64,000 nt of DNA, taken from the NCBI RefSeq assembly GCF_022012435.1, contig NZ_JAKLUA010000008.1, positions 248,001-312,000 of the forward strand, in the 5' to 3' direction. The notes beneath the pieces were generated by a model. That model saw only the letters and a list, made by a program, of their open reading frames with translations. It had not been told where the DNA came from and ran no database searches. Shown here in pieces: positions 27,615-36,763 of this stretch (position 1 is the first letter of the stretch; the number at the start of each line of letters is the position of its first letter). The stretch is from Bradyrhizobium zhengyangense (GTDB lineage: Bacteria > Pseudomonadota > Alphaproteobacteria > Rhizobiales > Xanthobacteraceae). Position numbers and translations under genes: made by a program.

Positions 27615-29149
27615 TCTCGGTCGGAAGCGTCCGTCGTGTGCGAGATAGCGGCCGAGAGGCCGCTATCTTCTTGAGCACTGCCGCGCGCGCCTGGATTAAC
27701 CTCGATGTCAACGACAGGCAGGCCGAGACGACGCACATCGCCGATACCTCTGAACTCGGGGCAGGCCCAAGCCAGGATGGCAATGCCGGTTTGCGGCAGG
27801 TCCAGACTCAACATGTAACGATCAAGGCTGCTCTCGATCGCGGCACGATCGAGAGGTGCGCCATCGAGATAGAATTGCACCCCGATCTTGTCGAGCGGCT
27901 CGCGCAGGGCGGGACTTCGGACGCAGACCGTGTTGCGTCCCGGCGCGCCCTTGATTCGAACGGCTGCCTGCGGCTCGCTCCAGCGAAACGCATGGCCGGC
28001 AGCTGATTCGAGCTCGTGAAATCCGAGCTGCGCGAGGACCTGATCGCCAAGCAGTTTCTTCGCCGATCTGGTATGTCCGCGAACACGACTGATACACACG
28101 AGCCGCTGAAGGTGGATCAGCGAAGCGATGTAACGCTTCATCCAGCGCGCAATGGCATCGCGCGAGCCGACCGCTGTCAGCGCGGTCAGCACTAGGCGCG
28201 CATACGCGGCGGCTAAGAAAGCCGCGACGCGCACACGGCGATCGCCGAACAGCGCCGGCCCGCTCCAGCGCCACAGTGCGCGCAGTTCCTCGTCGGGCCA
28301 TTTCCAACTCAGACGCGGCAGGCTGTAACGCACCATCGCGTTCAATGCATTGAACGCAAGCGGACGATCGAAATTGTCCCGGTCTTTCCATTCAAAGGGG
28401 GCTTCGAGCAGATCGCTGCCCGGATCGTGCCGATCCCCGCTGAGAAACCGGCTCTCGCCCTGGACGAAATCGAGCGTGAACGTCTTCAGCTCGCCGATCC
28501 GGCCGATATAATAGTGGTGGAAGCGGGCTTCCTCGAGATAGCCGATGGCGTATCCTCGCGCATGGTATCCGGCGGCGAGCACCCATTCGGCGAAATGACC
28601 GAGCTCTTCGCGCAGGCCGCCGCATTCCCGGTAGACGTCATGCTGCGTCACGAAGCACTGGTCGAGCACCTTGCGCCAGGGATGCTGCTTCATGCCGAAT
28701 TCGATGTCGGCCTGGTACATCGCAGCCTCCGCCTCGGACAGGCGATTGTGGCAGACCGGGACCGAACGGCAGGAAAATCCGGCCCAGTCGGGATGATCAT
28801 CGATCGCGCGGATGCAGAGCGCGATCACATCGGGTTCGGGCCAGCAATGCGATTCCGTGAAGAACAAATAGCGGCCGCGAGCCCTGGCCGCGCCGGCCGC
28901 GCAGAGCCCGATATCGTGCACGGAATCCGCGAATTCGAGGCGGGCCTGGCCTGCGGCAAGTGCTTTCAGCTCCGCGTGCCCGGTGAAGTCCGGTGGCACG
29001 ACGAGAATGATCTCGTAGAGAGACCTGTCCGCCGTCTGCGACGTCCAGCCAAGCCAGGACTGCTCCCACTGCCCGCGGTGAAATTCGAGCGGGATGATGA
29101 TCGAGAACAGAGGGCATGCGCCGTCGGATATTGTGGTCACGTCCAGCAT
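27611..29149 (-). CDS. Putative glycosyltransferase, GT-A type
   Basis: A 512-residue protein. The first 250 residues look like a family-2-style GT-A nucleotide-sugar transferase: LFSIIIPLEFHRGQW for the first strand, YEIILVVPPD for the second, and GRYLFFTESHCWPEPDVI where a DxD metal motif is expected but reads ESH. A QCFVTQHDVYRECGGLREEL acceptor-side segment follows. The C-terminal 200 residues are not recognised and may be an extra binding domain. No membrane helix is obvious. Start is at ATG 29149, just past a short gap. Donor and acceptor are unknown. The stop codon comes from the inserted 43-bp repeat, so the original C-terminus may have differed. Confidence 0.65.
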   Translation of the reverse strand: MLDVTTISDGACPLFSIIIPLEFHRGQWEQSWLGWTSQTADRSLYEIILVVPPDFTGHAELKALAAGQARLEFADSVHDIGLCAAGAARARGRYLFFTESHCWPEPDVIALCIRAIDDHPDWAGFSCRSVPVCHNRLSEAEAAMYQADIEFGMKQHPWRKVLDQCFVTQHDVYRECGGLREELGHFAEWVLAAGYHARGYAIGYLEEARFHHYYIGRIGELKTFTLDFVQGESRFLSGDRHDPGSDLLEAPFEWKDRDNFDRPLAFNALNAMVRYSLPRLSWKWPDEELRALWRWSGPALFGDRRVRVAAFLAAAYARLVLTALTAVGSRDAIARWMKRYIASLIHLQRLVCISRVRGHTRSAKKLLGDQVLAQLGFHELESAAGHAFRWSEPQAAVRIKGAPGRNTVCVRSPALREPLDKIGVQFYLDGAPLDRAAIESSLDRYMLSLDLPQTGIAILAWACPEFRGIGDVRRLGLPVVDIEVNPGARGSAQEDSGLSAAISHTTDASDRD

Positions 29150-29206
29150 GATCGCCTTATAGACGGATGCACGGCAAATACCGGACCATTTCGTTCGAAG
29201 GACCGG

Positions 29207-29977
29207 CTAGACCGACAGGAAGAGCGCAAATGGCTCCTCCACCGTGCGGCGCAGGTGGCTCAGATACAGCGCATGATTGGCATGATCGGGCATGATCCGT
29301 CCGAGCGTCGGCTCCTTGACATTGGCAATCGGGACATAGGCGATCGGCGCCGCGACCGGCATCAGCTGTGCGCCGGCACCGGCCCGCAGCGTCGAAATGA
29401 TGCCGTACATCGCACCTGTTACGGTCGGCCGCGAGACCGTGATGACGCGATGCTGCCCGTGCTTGTTGATGACGAGATAGATGAAACCGGATTGATGCGG
29501 CACTGCAACCTCGCCGGTGTGCTCGTAGGCAGCATCGGTTCGCTCGCCCTCGCGGAAGACCAGCGAGGACACTTTCGGCTCCCAGACGATTTCGGTGCGA
29601 TAGGCGAAAATCGCATCCTTGTCGCCAAAGGACGGCCGCAGGGTGATGTAGACGCCCTCGAGCCAGGTCACCGCGCGATGCGAATAGGAGCCGAGGCCGT
29701 CGGGTGCGACGTCGTTGCCAGCCGCAGGCGCCGGCGTAGAGGTGCTCTTGCGCAAGGACACGCCCAGTGCCTGCTCCAGCCGGACCGTGGTCGCCAGCGT
29801 GAACGGGCGCCGGCCGCCGAGCGCCTTCTCCAGCGTCGACAGGCTGAGCTTGGCCTGCTCGGCCAGCGCCTGCCGCGAGATCCGGCGCCTGGCGATTTCC
29901 TCGCGGATCATCTCCGCGACCTCACGGCTTTGCTCGTCCGAAAGCTGCTTGTCAGAGAGCTTGTCTTGCGTCTGCAT
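29207..29977 (-). CDS. XRE-family transcriptional regulator with C-terminal sensor domain
   Basis: A 256-residue protein. An N-terminal Cro/C1-type helix-turn-helix (ISRQALAEQAKLSLSTLEKA, about residues 33-70) is followed by a linker and a beta-rich C-terminal domain (TWLEGVYITLRPSF ... SGFIYLVINKHGQHRVITVS) of unknown ligand. It is a cytoplasmic DNA-binding regulator. It is transcribed away from the sortase operon across 187 bases and could control it, but nothing in the sequence proves that. Confidence 0.8.
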   Translation of the reverse strand: MQTQDKLSDKQLSDEQSREVAEMIREEIARRRISRQALAEQAKLSLSTLEKALGGRRPFTLATTVRLEQALGVSLRKSTSTPAPAAGNDVAPDGLGSYSHRAVTWLEGVYITLRPSFGDKDAIFAYRTEIVWEPKVSSLVFREGERTDAAYEHTGEVAVPHQSGFIYLVINKHGQHRVITVSRPTVTGAMYGIISTLRAGAGAQLMPVAAPIAYVPIANVKEPTLGRIMPDHANHALYLSHLRRTVEEPFALFLSV

Positions 29978-30164
29978 CGTTAACTCTGCTCCACGGAGGC
30001 CAGTCTAGCAGGGCGGACAAGTCAGCACAAAACCGGACATCGCCGCCAAACTGGCGGCTGGCCCCGACCGGCCGCGGCGGAACATTACCGATCATTCTGC
30101 TCGCGAAATCAGGCCCTCCCGACCGATGCTTGGCGTCATCAAACATGCTTCGGGAGCAGGTCAA

Positions 30165-32450
30165 ATGGACAATTACGACACGGTCGACGGTGACGAACAC
30201 CCTGACGAACACCCTTGGCTCGGCAGGCTGATCAAGGTCGGGCTGTTCCTTCTGGCGCAAAGCATTGCCGTGCTCCTGGTCAGTTTCGTGGCCCTGCTGG
30301 TGAGCTTCGAGACCTCCTGGTCGGCGACGACGGAGCAGGCCAGCCTGCTTCAGCCCGGCGATGCCAAATCCGGCACCCTGCTCCTGAAGGAGAACGGAGC
30401 CACGACCGAAGCTATCCGGCTCGGGATCGACGTCGACATCACGGTCTCAGGCCCGACACTGCGCACGCGCGTCACCCAGGCCTTCCGCAACCCGACCAAG
30501 GACTGGGCCGAGGCGACCTATATCTATCCACTGGGCGCTGATGGCGCCGTCGACACGCTGAAGATGGTGGTCGGCGACCGCGTCATTATCGGCGACATTA
30601 GGGAGTGCCAGCAGGCCCGCGTGATCTACGAGCAGGCGCGCCGCTCCGGGCAGAAGGCCGCGCTCACCGAGCAGGAGAGGCCCAACATCTTCACCAACTC
30701 GGTCGCCAATATCGGACCCGGCGAAACTGTGCTGGTGCAGATCGAGTATCAGGAGCCCGTGCATCAAGCCGGCAACGAATATTCGCTGCGCGTTCCGCTC
30801 GTGGTCGGACCCCGCTACAATCCGGCGCCGATCGTGCAGAGCGTCGATTTCCGCAATGACGGCTCCGGCTGGGGCGCGACCCATTCAGACCCGGTGCCCG
30901 ACCGTGAGCGCATCTCGTCGCCGGTCCTTGATCCGGCGAGAAGCGCGCCGGTCAATCCGACCAGCATCACAGTGCATTTGAAGGCCGGCTTCGCCCTCGG
31001 CGAGGTGAAGAGCCATTTTCACAACGTGAAGATCGAAAGCCCGGACAACATGACGCGCGTCGTCACGCTTGCTGACGGCACCGTCCCGGCCGACCGCGAC
31101 TTCGAGCTCACCTGGAAGCCAGCCGCTGAAAAGGCACCGTCAGTCGGGCTGTTCCGCGAGCATGTCGGCGATGCCGACTACCTGCTGGCCTTCGTCACAC
31201 CGCCGGCCGCCGAACAGACCGCCCAGAAGCCGTTGCCGCGCGAAGTGGTGTTCGTGATCGACAATTCCGGTTCGATGGGTGGCACCTCGATCGAGCAGGC
31301 CAAGGCGAGTCTGCTTTATGCCCTCGGCCGCCTGCAGCCGAACGACCGTTTCAACGTGATCCGCTTCGACGACACCATGGACGTGCTGTTTTCGACCTCC
31401 GTGCCGGCCGACGCCGCGCATGTCGGTGAAGCGACCTCTTTCGTCAGCGCATTGCAGGCCCGCGGCGGCACCGAGATGGTGCCGGCGATGCGCGCGGCAC
31501 TGACGGACAAGCTTGCCGACACCAACATGGTCCGCCAAGTCGTATTCCTCACCGACGGCGCGATCGGCAACGAGCAGCAATTGTTCGAGACCATCACGGC
31601 GATGCGCGGCCGCTCGCGCATTTTCATGGTCGGCATCGGCTCCGCGCCCAACACCTATCTGATGACGCGCGCCTCCGAGCTCGGCCGCGGCGCCTTCACC
31701 CATATCGGCTCCGTCGATCAGGTCGAGGAACGTATGCGCGGCCTGTTTGCCAAGCTGGAGAACCCGGCCGTGACCGGCCTCACCGTGAAGTTTTCCGATG
31801 CCAAAGCTGACATCAAGGCCGACGTCACGCCGGCAATCATTCCGGACGTCTATCGCGACGAGCCACTGGTGCTTGCCGCGAAGCTCGACAGACTCGCGGG
31901 CTCACTTGAGATCAAGGGTCATGTCGGCGATCGCCCGTGGTCGGTGACGCTGCCGTTGAAGAGTGCCGCTGAAGGCAAAGGTCTGTCGAAGCTTTGGGCC
32001 AGGCGCAAGATCAGCGATGCGGAAGTGGCGCGGACGCTGCACGAGATGACCCCGGAGGACACGGACAAGACGGTCCTTGCACTGGCGCTCGACCACCAGA
32101 TTGTCACGCGGCTGACCAGTCTCATCGCTGTCGACAAGACGCCGAGCCGTCCCGAAGGCGCGCCGCTCAAGCTCACCGAGCTTCCGATCAACCTGCCGGC
32201 GGGCTGGGATTTCGCGAAGGTATTCGGCGAACGGCCGCAGCAGACACCGGCACAGCTGCGCGAGCGCCGCGCCGATGCGAGCCAGCCCGCGGCAAGGCGG
32301 CCAGCACCTGTCACCGCGGATACGATCCGCCTGCCCAAGACCGCGACCTCTGCTGAACTGAAGATGATCGCAGGCCTGATCCTGATCGTGCTCGCGCTGA
32401 TCCTGTTCGTGTTCAACCGGCGTCGGACCTTGCTCACTGACGCCGCTTGA
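30165..32450 (+). CDS. VIT and VWA domain sortase substrate (marine proteobacterial sortase target type)
   Basis: A 761-residue exported protein. It has an N-terminal membrane/signal segment (VGLFLLAQSIAVLLVSFVAL) and a VIT domain (VSGPTLRTRVTQAFRNPTKD onward). A VWA domain follows with an intact metal site: DNSGSMGG with Asp366, RGGTEMVP, and FLTDGAIGNE. The C-terminus is a textbook sorting signal: LPKTATSAE at residue 723, a hydrophobic stretch (LKMIAGLILIVLALILFVF), then NRRR. The next gene is a sortase. The ATG at 30165 has GGGAGCAGG upstream and is preferred to 30126. It is probably anchored to or processed at the cell envelope. The biological role of this family is unknown. Confidence 0.93.
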   Translation: MDNYDTVDGDEHPDEHPWLGRLIKVGLFLLAQSIAVLLVSFVALLVSFETSWSATTEQASLLQPGDAKSGTLLLKENGATTEAIRLGIDVDITVSGPTLRTRVTQAFRNPTKDWAEATYIYPLGADGAVDTLKMVVGDRVIIGDIRECQQARVIYEQARRSGQKAALTEQERPNIFTNSVANIGPGETVLVQIEYQEPVHQAGNEYSLRVPLVVGPRYNPAPIVQSVDFRNDGSGWGATHSDPVPDRERISSPVLDPARSAPVNPTSITVHLKAGFALGEVKSHFHNVKIESPDNMTRVVTLADGTVPADRDFELTWKPAAEKAPSVGLFREHVGDADYLLAFVTPPAAEQTAQKPLPREVVFVIDNSGSMGGTSIEQAKASLLYALGRLQPNDRFNVIRFDDTMDVLFSTSVPADAAHVGEATSFVSALQARGGTEMVPAMRAALTDKLADTNMVRQVVFLTDGAIGNEQQLFETITAMRGRSRIFMVGIGSAPNTYLMTRASELGRGAFTHIGSVDQVEERMRGLFAKLENPAVTGLTVKFSDAKADIKADVTPAIIPDVYRDEPLVLAAKLDRLAGSLEIKGHVGDRPWSVTLPLKSAAEGKGLSKLWARRKISDAEVARTLHEMTPEDTDKTVLALALDHQIVTRLTSLIAVDKTPSRPEGAPLKLTELPINLPAGWDFAKVFGERPQQTPAQLRERRADASQPAARRPAPVTADTIRLPKTATSAELKMIAGLILIVLALILFVFNRRRTLLTDAA

Positions 32451-32479
32451 GAGAGGAGCACCCCGAACTCCTCTTGCTT

Positions 32480-32528
32480 GGCGCGCGCGGCTGCCCGTCC
32501 CGAACCAACGGTCGCGCGCGCCTTTTTT
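32480..32528 (+). terminator. Intrinsic terminator between sortase substrate and sortase genes
   Basis: Perfect 10-bp arms GGCGCGCGCG / CGCGCGCGCC with a 23-base loop are followed by TTTTTT. It lies in the 100-base gap between the substrate gene and the sortase gene. It should strongly reduce read-through, giving much more substrate than enzyme message. Confidence 0.75.
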
Positions 32529-32550
32529 CTTCCCGTCATTGGTGGAAACC

Positions 32551-33120
32551 ATGCCCCGCCTCATCTCGCCTCTGGTCCTGGCGCTGGTCGGAACGATCCT
32601 GTTCGGTGACGGCGCCTACATCCACGCCAAGGCGTGGCTCGCGCAGGTGCTGCTGGAGCGTGCGTTCGACCGGGGCATTGCAACCGGCCAACCGGTCAAG
32701 CCATGGTCTTGGGCCGACACCTGGCCGGTGGCGCGGATCGAGGTGAAGCGGATCGGCGCCAGCGCGATCGTACTGGAAGGCACAAGCGGCCAGGCGCTTG
32801 CCTTTGGACCCGGCCACATCCACCGGACGGTTGACGCCGGCGAGCGCGGGATTGCCGTCTATGCGGCACATCGCGATACGCATTTCCGCTTCCTGCGGAA
32901 TGTCGCCATCGGCGATGTGATCGATGTCACACGCAGTGACGGCAAGCGCTTTCGCTATCGTGCGGATTCCTCGACGGTCGTCCATTTCGACGCATCGGGC
33001 ATCGATCCCGAGACTCAAGGTTCGGAGCTTGTCCTTGCGACTTGCTGGCCTTTCGACGCCGTCACCTCCGGCCCCGAGCGTTACCTGCTGCATGCGACCT
33101 TGATGGGCGATCGTGAATAG
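32551..33120 (+). CDS. Class GN (Gram-negative) sortase
   Basis: A 189-residue cysteine transpeptidase. An N-terminal membrane anchor (PRLISPLVLALVGTILFG) is followed by the sortase barrel. The catalytic residues are all present: His107 in YAAHRDTHF, Cys165 in LATCWPF and Arg177 in GPERYLL. It would cleave the LPKT tail of the protein encoded immediately upstream and transfer it to an unknown nucleophile in the envelope. ATG 32551 has GGTGGA upstream; an in-frame TTG lies 12 bases earlier. Start and length agree with the TIGR03784-type family (from memory). Confidence 0.94.
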   Translation: MPRLISPLVLALVGTILFGDGAYIHAKAWLAQVLLERAFDRGIATGQPVKPWSWADTWPVARIEVKRIGASAIVLEGTSGQALAFGPGHIHRTVDAGERGIAVYAAHRDTHFRFLRNVAIGDVIDVTRSDGKRFRYRADSSTVVHFDASGIDPETQGSELVLATCWPFDAVTSGPERYLLHATLMGDRE

Positions 33121-33276
33121 CCGTTCGCAAGCGCAAGGCTTGGGATTGATTTCGCGCTCGCAAACCGTACCGATGTCCTTACGACGTCATGAGCCGCTGA
33201 ACTGGCGCGGCCGTCCGTAGACCTATAAGAAGGCCTGCGGATCTTTACGGCGGAGCCGGGCGGGAAGACGGGGTAG

Positions 33277-34269
33277 ATGGACGAAGAGTTCAGGCAGCGG
33301 CTCGACCAGCGACTGGAACAGCTCGAAAACCGCGTCGCGTTGCTGGAGCGGAACCTGGGTCTCGTTGCCGCCGGTCAGAGACGGGCCTCGCTCCGCGGCC
33401 TCTGGCGGCGTCCGCCAATGTGGACCTTCGAACAATACCTACCGCGTTTACTCAACCTGAACGCGTTCAAGTCCTCGCCTGCGATCCCTGCGAACGCGCC
33501 GCGGATCGCAATGGTCACTCCGAGCTACAACCATGCGGAGTATATCGGCGCCACGATCGACAGCATCGTGGGCCAAGCCTACCCGAACCTCTATTATCAC
33601 GTGCAGGATGGCGCCTCGATCGACGGCACGATTGATCTCCTGAAGAGCCGCGGCAACAGCATCAGCTGGAAGAGCGAGCCGGACAAAGGCCAATCCAACG
33701 CGATCAATCTCGGTTTTGCCGGCGTCGACTGCGAGATCATGGCCTATCTCAATAGCGACGACATGCTGCTGCCCGGGACGCTCGCTCATGTCGTCAACTA
33801 TTTCATGTCGCATCCCGATGTCGACATCGTCTATGGCAACCGCATCTTCATCGATCGTGATGGACTTGAGGTTGGACGCGCGGTGCTGCCTCGCCACGAT
33901 GGCAAGACGCTACAATATGCCGACTACATTCCGCAGGAGACGATGTTCTGGCGCAAGCGCGTGTGGGACAAGATCGGTCCAATTGACGAAAACTTCCATT
34001 TCGCGATGGACTGGGACTTCATCCTGCGGGCACAGGCGGCCGGTTTCAAGTTCGTACGCCTGCCGCGGTTTCTTTCCTGCTTCCGGATCCATGACGCACA
34101 GAAGACGGCGGCAACCTACGCGATCGGCGTCAGGGAAATGGGCATCCTGCGGCGTCGCGTCCTCGGATTTGATCCGACGCAGATGCAGATAAGGCGCGCC
34201 ATTGCACCTTATCTGCTGCGGCAGATTGCCTATCACTACAGCTACAAATTGGGCGTGCTGCGCTACTGA
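33277..34269 (+). CDS. Family 2 glycosyltransferase
   Basis: A 330-residue cytoplasmic or membrane-peripheral GT2. The first 30 residues (LDQRLEQLENRVALLERN) are a short heptad coiled coil, unusual for the family. The catalytic domain follows, with TPSYNHAEYIGATIDSI, a nucleotide-sugar region with Asp in VQDGASIDGT, the metal-binding SDD in YLNSDDMLLPG, and the acceptor/base region DENFHFAMDWDFILRA. It ends LLRQIAYHYSYKLGVLRY. It likely adds a sugar to a surface polysaccharide or lipid. Start at ATG 33277, following GGGGTAG. Confidence 0.92.
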   Translation: MDEEFRQRLDQRLEQLENRVALLERNLGLVAAGQRRASLRGLWRRPPMWTFEQYLPRLLNLNAFKSSPAIPANAPRIAMVTPSYNHAEYIGATIDSIVGQAYPNLYYHVQDGASIDGTIDLLKSRGNSISWKSEPDKGQSNAINLGFAGVDCEIMAYLNSDDMLLPGTLAHVVNYFMSHPDVDIVYGNRIFIDRDGLEVGRAVLPRHDGKTLQYADYIPQETMFWRKRVWDKIGPIDENFHFAMDWDFILRAQAAGFKFVRLPRFLSCFRIHDAQKTAATYAIGVREMGILRRRVLGFDPTQMQIRRAIAPYLLRQIAYHYSYKLGVLRY

Positions 34270-34402
34270 GGACGGCACGGCTGCGCGCGATCCGCTGCGC
34301 ATTCCGTCTGGCGGCATGCAGCGCCGCCGGTTGCCACTCCAGTCAACTCACCATACGATCGGGCGACGCGCTATCAAGAAGAACAACAGGTGAGGTCACA
34401 CC

Positions 34403-36622
34403 ATGGAAGCTCAGGTCTCAGCCGCGTCGGTCCCTGCCCGCCCATGGTCGCCACCGCCCGATGCCAGCGACGTCGTCAAGGGCATCCACGCCATGCTCCA
34501 TCCACACAACATCGTGCTGGTGGGTGCGACCGACAAGCCCGGCAATTACGCCGAGCGCATCTGGAACAATCTGGTCAAATATGGTTTCGAGGGCGGGCTC
34601 TATCCTGTCAACGCCAAGCGCGAGAGCATCTGGGGCGTACCCTGCTACAAGGATTTTGCCAGCCTGCCCGAAAAGCCCGACCACGTCCTTGTGCTGGTGC
34701 CCGCTCGCTTTGCCGTGCAGGTGATCCGCGACGCTGCCGCTGCCGGCGCGCGGTCCGCGACCATCGTGACCTCGGGTTTCAGCGAATTGCAGGATGAGGA
34801 GAGCCAGAAGCTCGCCACTGAGCTGCAACAGGCGGTGCGCGAGACGGGATTGGCCGTGACCGGCCCGAACTGCCTCGGCAATTTAAGCGCCGCAGAAAAG
34901 CTCTTCACCAATATCGACGACCGTATCGTCACCATGGAACAAGGCGCGGTGGCGATCGCCGGGCAATCGGGCGCCATCGTCATGGCGATCAGGCAAGCGC
35001 TGGAAGATCGCGGCGTCGGTGTCGGCTATATGGTGACGACAGGGAACGAAACCGGGCTCGAGACGCCGGACTTGATGCGCTATTTCGCCGAAGATCCGAG
35101 CGTCAAGGTGATCGTGGTCTATCTCGAGGGCGTACGCAACACCAAGGCGTTTCGCGACGCCTGCAAGGCCGCGCGTGCCGCCAGCAAGCCGGTGATCGCG
35201 CTCAAGCTCGGATCGTCGGAGGGTGGCCGCGCCGCCGCGATGGCACATACCGGCGCACTCGCGGGCTCGATCGAGACATTCGACGCGATTGCAACCCGCG
35301 AAGGCGTGATCCGCGTCGCCGGGCTCGACGAGTTGATCGAGACCACCGAATGCTTCGTTCACGCCGCCGTGCCCAAGGGCAACCGGCTCGCCGCGGTGAC
35401 GCTGTCAGGCGGCAAGCGGGGCATGCTGATCGATGCCTTCTATGCACAAGGCCTGAACTTCGCACCGTTGAGCCCGCATGTCAGCAGCGAGCTGGGCAAG
35501 ATGCTTGGACCTGGTTCGATCGTGGGCAATCCGCTCGACGCCGGCTTTGCCGCGGTCGTTGATCCCTCCGTCTACATGAAGTCGATCAAGCTGATGATCG
35601 ACGATCCTGATATCGACATCGTCATCATCGACGCCGAGTTTCCAAAGGCACCGCACGAGCAGCGCGAGCGGAACTTGCGCATCGTCAACGAGATGGCGAG
35701 CCGGGCCGCAAAGCCCGTGATCTATATCAGCGCGATGTCGATCGGCTTTACGGAGTTCACCAAGGGCTTGCGCAAATCGTTGCCGCATCTGGCGGTGATG
35801 CAGGGCATGGACCGTGCGGTGACCGCGATCAAATCGCTGCTCGCCTATGCCAGCTTGCGGAAAGAAGTGCCCGACATCGTCTCGAGCTCCAAGCCGGCAG
35901 CACGCGCCGTGCTGGAGAAGGCGTTGAAGTCCGCGCGCGGCGCCGCGCTCGACGAGGTCGCTTCAAAGAAGCTGCTGAAGGCCTATGGCATCCCGATCTC
36001 GAAGGAGGGAATCGCACAGACGGCCGCGGAAGCCGCTGACATCGCCAAGCAGATCGGATTTCCGGTTGTCGCCAAGGTCGTCAGCGCCGAGATCCTGCAC
36101 AAATCCGATATCGGCGGCGTGGTGCTGAACCTCAACAGCGCAGCCGAGGTGAAGAAGGCGTTTGCCGACATCTCCGCGCGGGTGAACAAGCTGAAAGGCA
36201 AACCAAAGCTCGACGGCATCCTGATCGCGCAGCAGGTCAAGGCCGACCTCGAGCTCGTGGTCGGCGCCTCGCTCGATGCCGAGATGGGGCCCGTCGTGCT
36301 GTTCGGCACCGGCGGCATCGATATCGAGCTGATGAAGGACGTGGCGCTCGCCGGCGCACCGCTCGACGAGGCCGAGGCGCGGCTTTTGATCGGCCGGACC
36401 AAAGCCGGCATCAAGATGCGCGGCTATCGCGGCAAGCCGGCGTTGCACGAGGCCTCAGCCGTCAAGGCGTTGGTCGGCCTGTCCAATCTGATTGCGGACG
36501 CCGGCGACCGGATCGCCTCGATCGACGTCAACCCGTTCCTGATCAATGCCAGGACGGGCGTGGCTGTCGACGCGCTGATCGTATTGAACAACGCCGCGGC
36601 CAAACGCGCGGCTGGACATTGA
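34403..36622 (+). CDS. NDP-forming acyl-CoA synthetase (acetate-CoA ligase, ADP-forming type)
   Basis: A 739-residue single-chain enzyme of the succinyl-CoA-synthetase superfamily. The N-terminal CoA-binding domain has MLHPHNIVLVGATDKPGNYA and GPNCLGN. The ligase domain has GQSGAIV and the phospho-His in AMAHTGALAGS. The C-terminal ATP-grasp has LLKAYGIPI and FPVVAKVVSAEILHKSDIGG. It converts an acid, ATP and CoA to acyl-CoA, ADP and Pi, or runs backwards to make ATP. The acid is unknown. Start at ATG 34403, with AGGTGAGG upstream. Confidence 0.93.
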   Translation: MEAQVSAASVPARPWSPPPDASDVVKGIHAMLHPHNIVLVGATDKPGNYAERIWNNLVKYGFEGGLYPVNAKRESIWGVPCYKDFASLPEKPDHVLVLVPARFAVQVIRDAAAAGARSATIVTSGFSELQDEESQKLATELQQAVRETGLAVTGPNCLGNLSAAEKLFTNIDDRIVTMEQGAVAIAGQSGAIVMAIRQALEDRGVGVGYMVTTGNETGLETPDLMRYFAEDPSVKVIVVYLEGVRNTKAFRDACKAARAASKPVIALKLGSSEGGRAAAMAHTGALAGSIETFDAIATREGVIRVAGLDELIETTECFVHAAVPKGNRLAAVTLSGGKRGMLIDAFYAQGLNFAPLSPHVSSELGKMLGPGSIVGNPLDAGFAAVVDPSVYMKSIKLMIDDPDIDIVIIDAEFPKAPHEQRERNLRIVNEMASRAAKPVIYISAMSIGFTEFTKGLRKSLPHLAVMQGMDRAVTAIKSLLAYASLRKEVPDIVSSSKPAARAVLEKALKSARGAALDEVASKKLLKAYGIPISKEGIAQTAAEAADIAKQIGFPVVAKVVSAEILHKSDIGGVVLNLNSAAEVKKAFADISARVNKLKGKPKLDGILIAQQVKADLELVVGASLDAEMGPVVLFGTGGIDIELMKDVALAGAPLDEAEARLLIGRTKAGIKMRGYRGKPALHEASAVKALVGLSNLIADAGDRIASIDVNPFLINARTGVAVDALIVLNNAAAKRAAGH

Positions 36623-36763
36623 TGTCGCGCGAAACGGCGGGTCTGACGCTTCCGCCTTCGCCATTCGAGCTAGGGCGGACAAGTCGTTAACCCGCCCGCG
36701 TTAGCATTGCGGCCGTTCGGGCTCCTTCCAACTTTCCCGCTTTGGTCGTAACATCGCACCCGT

